DNA from: JANQPA01 sp964548175
Lineage (GTDB): Bacteria; Bacteroidota; Bacteroidia; Chitinophagales; Saprospiraceae
Assembly: GCA_964548175.1 (NCBI GenBank)
Contig: CAZJQS010000008.1
Span: 60,953 to 124,952 of the forward strand
Length of the DNA: 64,000 nt
Direction of reading: 5' to 3'
Shown here: piece by piece, positions 60,363 through 64,000 of the stretch
Position numbering within the stretch: the first letter of the stretch is position 1
Layout of the letters: each line of letters starts with the position of its first letter
The notes under the pieces: generated by a model
Database searches by the model: none
Told to the model about the DNA's origin: nothing
Seen by the model: only the letters and a program-made list of their open reading frames with translations
Made by a program: the position numbers and the translations under genes

Positions 60363-62414
60363 ATGTTTAAATTCAAATACGGCGGAAAAGAAGGGGAAGA
60401 ATACACCCTGGTGGAAGCCTCTGATCTGGTAGTTGTTCGTACGGAACAAGAACAGGAACTGAACAAAATGGATATGTCCACCGAATCTCGTTCCCTGGTG
60501 CCCAACCTTCTTCCGATCGCTTCTTTCCCTGAAGCCAATGTCAAGGTATTCAAGATCGTTTGTAAGGAGCCGGAGAAGGTGTTGAGCATGCGTAATGCGA
60601 TCCGCAAGAACCTATCTCAGGAAGAAGGTATTCGGTTTGCGGGCCGCGTATTCAAAGATCAGAAGACCGGGACCATATTCATTTACACCGAAAATTTTTT
60701 CGTCAAATTCAAAAAGGAGGTGAGTGAATCGGATTGCCTGGCGTTATTAAAGAAACACCAGCTGAAGGTAAAGGAAAAACTGGTCTTTGCTCCAAATGCT
60801 TATTTTGCCGAAGCCAGCGAAGGCACCGGAACCAAAGTCTTTGAAATTGCAAACGCCCTTCTTGAAGAAGATAAAGTTGAGGCGGCTCATCCGGAGTTGG
60901 TTCGGGAAAAAAAAATTAAAGGGATCTATCCGCTTCAGTGGCATTTAAAAAGGGCGGTCATTAACGGCAGAGTGATCGATCAGCATGTAGATCTCGAAAA
61001 TGCCTGGTCCGTTACACGCGGCGCTAATACCATTATTGCGGTAATTGATGATGGCGTGGATGTTGACCATGAAGAATTTGAGGGGCGTATTCTCGCCCCC
61101 CGCGATACTATTCACAACAGCGATGATGCGCGTCCGAAAAGTGAAGAAGAAAACCATGGTACTGCCTGTGCAGGTGTGGCCTGTGGTGCAGGAAACCATA
61201 AAGCAGCCGGAGTAGCTCCTGAAGCCCAACTCATTCCCATTCGTTCGGGCGGGCTGGGATCGGTTGCCGAAGCCAAAGCCTTCGCCTGGGCAGCTGATAG
61301 CAAGGCCGATGTGATCTCCTGCAGCTGGGGCCCCCGGGACGGCGCCTGGTGGAATCCCGGCGATCCGCTGCATACTACCTTTTTTGCCTTGCCCGACAGC
61401 ACCAGGTATGCGCTGGATTATGCCATTGAGTCGGGCCGGGGAGGGAAAGGTTGTGTCATCGTCTGGGCCGCCGGTAACGGAAATGAGGATGTAAGCTTCG
61501 ACGGCTATGCCAGTCACCCCAATGTCATCGCGATAGCCGCCTGTAATGACCGGGGGCGACGCAGCGTCTACAGCGATTTCGGTAATGCAGTATGGTGTTG
61601 CTTTCCATCCAGCGACATACACGTTCCGGAGTGGAATCATCCCAGGCCTTTAACAGCAGGCATCTGGACCACCGACCGCAGCGGTAACCGAGGGTATAAC
61701 GAAGGAGGGATTGACGCCGAAGTATTCCTTGGAGACGGAGCCGGAAATTATACGGCTACTTTCGGAGGCACCTCATCCTCCTGCCCCGGAGTGGCGGGCG
61801 TCGCAGCGCTTGTCTTATCCGTTAACCCAAATCTGACCTGGGCGCAGGTCAAAGAACTGATCAAAGGCTCCTGTGACCGCATCGATGAGATCAATGGGAA
61901 TTACGACGCTCTCGGACATAGCCCGCTTTACGGCTACGGCAGATTGAATGCGGCTAAGGCGGTGCAAAATGCACAGGCAACCCTGGAGATAAAAGAAGAA
62001 TTCGACCTGTCCGGAACCGCCTTCTTTAGTCGGCATTCTGAAGTGCCGATCCTGGAAAATACCATAACAGAGGACGATTTCGAAAATAATCGCTTGCTCG
62101 GCTTTCGCCTGAAATTGAAGCCTTTTCACCCTCAACTGCATCTAACTTACAGCGTCAACATCAACAATCTTGGATTTACTGAACCCGTAAGTGACGGAGC
62201 TTTCGCCGGTACTACCGACGGCCGCCGAAAACTGATCGGCTTCTGGATTCGCCTGGAAGGGCCGCTGGCCTATGAATATGACCTGCTCTATGAAGCGGAG
62301 ATCCGCAATAGCGACCAACGGTCAAAAGCCAGGAACGGTGAAGTGTGCGGAACCGATAAAAAAAGAGGGGAAGCCATCAAGGAAATTAAAATTCAGATAG
62401 TTAAAAAAAACTGA
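60363..62414 (+). CDS. S8-family subtilisin-like peptidase lacking a signal peptide
   Basis: 683 residues. N-terminal ~200 residues (MFKFKYGGKEGEEYTLVEAS onward) have no signal peptide and include a propeptide-like segment. The S8 domain has IIAVIDDGVDVDHEEF (catalytic Asp229), ENHGTACAGV (His265), AAGNGNEDV (oxyanion Asn372) and FGGTSSSCPGVAGVAALV (Ser471). The C-terminal ~130 residues are beta-rich (FRLKLKPFHPQLHLTYSVNI) and lack a T9SS tail. Proteases of this kind are normally exported, so the missing signal is notable. It could be cytoplasmic or use an unknown route. It follows the PorP/SprF gene. Confidence 0.86.
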   Translation: MFKFKYGGKEGEEYTLVEASDLVVVRTEQEQELNKMDMSTESRSLVPNLLPIASFPEANVKVFKIVCKEPEKVLSMRNAIRKNLSQEEGIRFAGRVFKDQKTGTIFIYTENFFVKFKKEVSESDCLALLKKHQLKVKEKLVFAPNAYFAEASEGTGTKVFEIANALLEEDKVEAAHPELVREKKIKGIYPLQWHLKRAVINGRVIDQHVDLENAWSVTRGANTIIAVIDDGVDVDHEEFEGRILAPRDTIHNSDDARPKSEEENHGTACAGVACGAGNHKAAGVAPEAQLIPIRSGGLGSVAEAKAFAWAADSKADVISCSWGPRDGAWWNPGDPLHTTFFALPDSTRYALDYAIESGRGGKGCVIVWAAGNGNEDVSFDGYASHPNVIAIAACNDRGRRSVYSDFGNAVWCCFPSSDIHVPEWNHPRPLTAGIWTTDRSGNRGYNEGGIDAEVFLGDGAGNYTATFGGTSSSCPGVAGVAALVLSVNPNLTWAQVKELIKGSCDRIDEINGNYDALGHSPLYGYGRLNAAKAVQNAQATLEIKEEFDLSGTAFFSRHSEVPILENTITEDDFENNRLLGFRLKLKPFHPQLHLTYSVNINNLGFTEPVSDGAFAGTTDGRRKLIGFWIRLEGPLAYEYDLLYEAEIRNSDQRSKARNGEVCGTDKKRGEAIKEIKIQIVKKN

Positions 62415-62931
62415 ATTCATAATTTCTTTACATGCTTATTTTTGAATTTTTCAAATAGATTTTTAAATTTACAGCATATTAATCCTCACCAAAATTAATC
62501 ATACGTAAATAACGAATGGTACACAGCAAAAGCCTTCTGAGGAATATGCGCCTTATCTTATCTGCAGTTGAAACCAACGAACATTTTTTTGAATCAAATG
62601 ATGTCTATTGGTATCCATAGACCTAATTGACCATTTATGCCGAAACATTAATGAGCTAAATCCGTTTGTTTTCCTTGAAGTAAATCCATCGATGAAAAAG
62701 GAAAATATACTATTATTCTGGTTTTTTTATTTGATATTTTTTGTTATTTAGCTCATTTAAAAATATATTTGAAAATAATTTATAAAGAGACGACGAACAT
62801 TAAGTAAAGTTCAAGAACATTAATTTTCAGACGACCTAATTCGACAGTTGGCTATCGACCTATGGCCTAACTGTTTATATATTAATTGTTTCTTTAACCT
62901 AATTCTTTTAATTAATTGTAATTGTAATCTT
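62415..62931. other. Intergenic region, 517 bp, leader of the large surface protein
   Basis: AT-rich, no ORF supported. TATTTTTG at 62437-62444 is a -7-like element but has no matching -33, so any promoter is uncertain. The next gene begins after a long region containing short direct and inverted AATTAA repeats near 62910. Confidence 0.45.
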
Positions 62932-64000
62932 ATGGAAAAAGCGAATTTTACTTTCGTGAAAAGTTGGCTTTCCCTGAATAGACTGCTTCCCTTTGTTGCA
63001 TTGGGATGCTTTCTTTTTTTGGGGCTAGGCCTAAACGCTCAAACGGTTACTGATATCCGTTCGGGCAATGTCTTTCCTGAGCTTTCTGTGGATGAAGATG
63101 GTATTACCATCCGTTTCAGAGAGTTTGACAATGGAAACGGCGCTGAAGTTTTCTTAGGACAAGACGACGGTCTTCCTAACGACATTCAAGGTAACTTCGG
63201 TGCTCCTGGTTGGGCTTCAAACACCAACTATCCTTTTACTGTCACCTATGACGGAGTAGCGAACACGCTGACCCTCGATATTCGTGGACAGCAGTTCGTT
63301 TTCGATGGTGAAGCCAGAGGTTTTACCTTCGATTGCGGTGATGAGACCTTCAACTCTCTGCAATTGTTCGTTAACAACCGTGGTCAGAACGCTGTAATCA
63401 CTAAGTTCGAGAACATGGCCATCGACGGTGCTCCATTGAGCAATCCAGATGACGGTGGAAGCAGTGACTTCGGCTCAGGCGGAGCTGATAATGCGAAAGC
63501 TTATACCATTACTGGTTTTGACCCTGACAAAGGCTTCACTTTGACCGGTGAAGTTGCCGTTGGCGATCTGCCCGGCACCAGCGATGAAGCTCCTCGCATG
63601 GAAATCGTTTTGGGAAGACTGGCTAGCGTTGCAGCTAACGTATTTGATCCAGTTCCTGGTAGCATCATCGCTCAGAATGCTAATGTAACTATCCCTAACT
63701 GTGAAGATGAGGCGCCTTTCTGGTACTCTGTTAACATCATCGATTGTGCGGGTTTTGCTAATGCTGCAGATGTTGTAGCGAATTTGAGCGTTACTACTGC
63801 TCAGACAACCGGTACTGCAGCTTTAACTCTTGATCCGATTAATCCTCTTACTGTTCAGATCTCTGACGACGGCACCGTTGCTCAGGTCGATGTTTCCGGT
63901 ACCGTTACCGGCGAAGGTGAAGTTACGCTTAATCTTCAGTGGAAGGGCGGCAACATCGTTGCTCCTGTAGTAAGCATCGTTCAGTCTGATTCTCCAGTTG
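62932..64000 (+). CDS. Large secreted/surface protein, N-terminal part (3' end outside window)
   Basis: Open for all 356 codons from ATG 62932 to the window end. A signal peptide is visible (LPFVALGCFLFLGLGLNAQ). The mature N-terminal ~130 residues (TVTDIRSGNVFPELSVDEDG, then NDIQGNFGAPGWAS) read like a lectin/choice-of-anchor type beta-sandwich, followed by Ig-like repeats rich in T, V, D and G (VTTAQTTGTAALTLDPINPL). Codon use is strongly biased to GTT, GCT, GGT and ACT, unlike neighbours that use GCC and GGC, which suggests very high expression. Probably a T9SS-dependent surface fibre; the tail lies outside the window. Confidence 0.8.
   Translation, partial: MEKANFTFVKSWLSLNRLLPFVALGCFLFLGLGLNAQTVTDIRSGNVFPELSVDEDGITIRFREFDNGNGAEVFLGQDDGLPNDIQGNFGAPGWASNTNYPFTVTYDGVANTLTLDIRGQQFVFDGEARGFTFDCGDETFNSLQLFVNNRGQNAVITKFENMAIDGAPLSNPDDGGSSDFGSGGADNAKAYTITGFDPDKGFTLTGEVAVGDLPGTSDEAPRMEIVLGRLASVAANVFDPVPGSIIAQNANVTIPNCEDEAPFWYSVNIIDCAGFANAADVVANLSVTTAQTTGTAALTLDPINPLTVQISDDGTVAQVDVSGTVTGEGEVTLNLQWKGGNIVAPVVSIVQSDSPV

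Noticed and set aside
1..64000. CRISPR arrays, phage genes and intact insertion sequences
   Set aside because: No regularly spaced direct repeats, phage structural genes or transposase ORF were found on either strand.

Overview
The window looks like a chromosomal segment of a Bacteroidota bacterium, most likely of the Saprospiria (Lewinella/Haliscomenobacter-like) group. The phylum call is well supported. There are type IX secretion (T9SS) sorting tails of type A and type B, a PorP/SprF protein next to a CHU_C-type Ig-repeat protein, DUF1343/NamZ, DUF3179, DUF4340, head-GIN and CcmD-family proteins, and eukaryote-like type II glutamine synthetase. Four promoters match the Bacteroidota consensus TTG-N18/19-TAnnTTTG. 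The class call is an inference from gene content and large surface proteins. No rRNA, CRISPR array, intact transposase or phage gene was seen; one tRNA (Ser-UGA) is present.

Layout. 0-8 kb: end of a T9SS surface protein, an exonuclease/GIY-YIG fusion, a NamZ-type muramidase and a helix-hairpin-helix barrel protein. 7.9-10.9 kb: nitrogen assimilation cluster PII - Amt - glutamine synthetase. 11-15.5 kb: small lipoproteins, a head-GIN protein, a lipoprotein pyrophosphatase, an OxyR-like regulator and an ECF sigma/membrane-protein pair. 15.6-20.3 kb: lysA, a glycine-rich RRM protein and valS. 20.4-25.6 kb: envelope sugar genes (heptose kinase, Kdo transferase, outer-membrane protein, UDP-glucuronate decarboxylase, dTDP-glucose dehydratase). 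25.7-34.6 kb: mixed housekeeping genes (DUF3179, DinB, GNAT, UbiA-like, M42 peptidase, pyrE, Nudix, CcmB, amidase). 34.6-41.3 kb: two very large proteins whose enzymatic motifs have decayed, one a GH3/beta-lactamase fusion and the other a DUF4011-type helicase-nuclease relative. 41.8-50.6 kb: LOV-like PAS/AraC regulator, small lipoproteins, CcmC-CcmD-glutamate dehydrogenase and an Lrp regulator. 51.4-64 kb: a secretion/surface region with a trypsin-like protease, a membrane-anchored protein, a CHU_C Ig-repeat protein, a PorP/SprF protein with an extra domain, a subtilase and the start of a very large secreted protein.

Two things stand out. First, the intergenic spaces carry an unusual density of very long, nearly perfect DNA palindromes. 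Arms are mostly 14-33 bp with loops of 0-11 nt, and there are ten or more in 64 kb. Several share terminal sequences resembling insertion-sequence ends, and unpaired copies of those ends occur elsewhere in the window. Second, the 1218-residue protein at 37690-41346 keeps the fold signatures of DUF4011/SF1 helicase/MTES_1575 nuclease proteins but has lost the ATPase motifs and apparently the nuclease motifs, which suggests a pseudo-enzyme with an undescribed role.

Functional links: PII, Amt and GSII form an ammonium capture unit, and glutamate dehydrogenase with its Lrp-type neighbour is a second nitrogen node. NamZ, the amidase and the GH3-like/serine hydrolase all point to peptidoglycan turnover. 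CcmB, CcmC and CcmD support cytochrome c maturation. All family calls come from reading motifs by eye; no database search was run.
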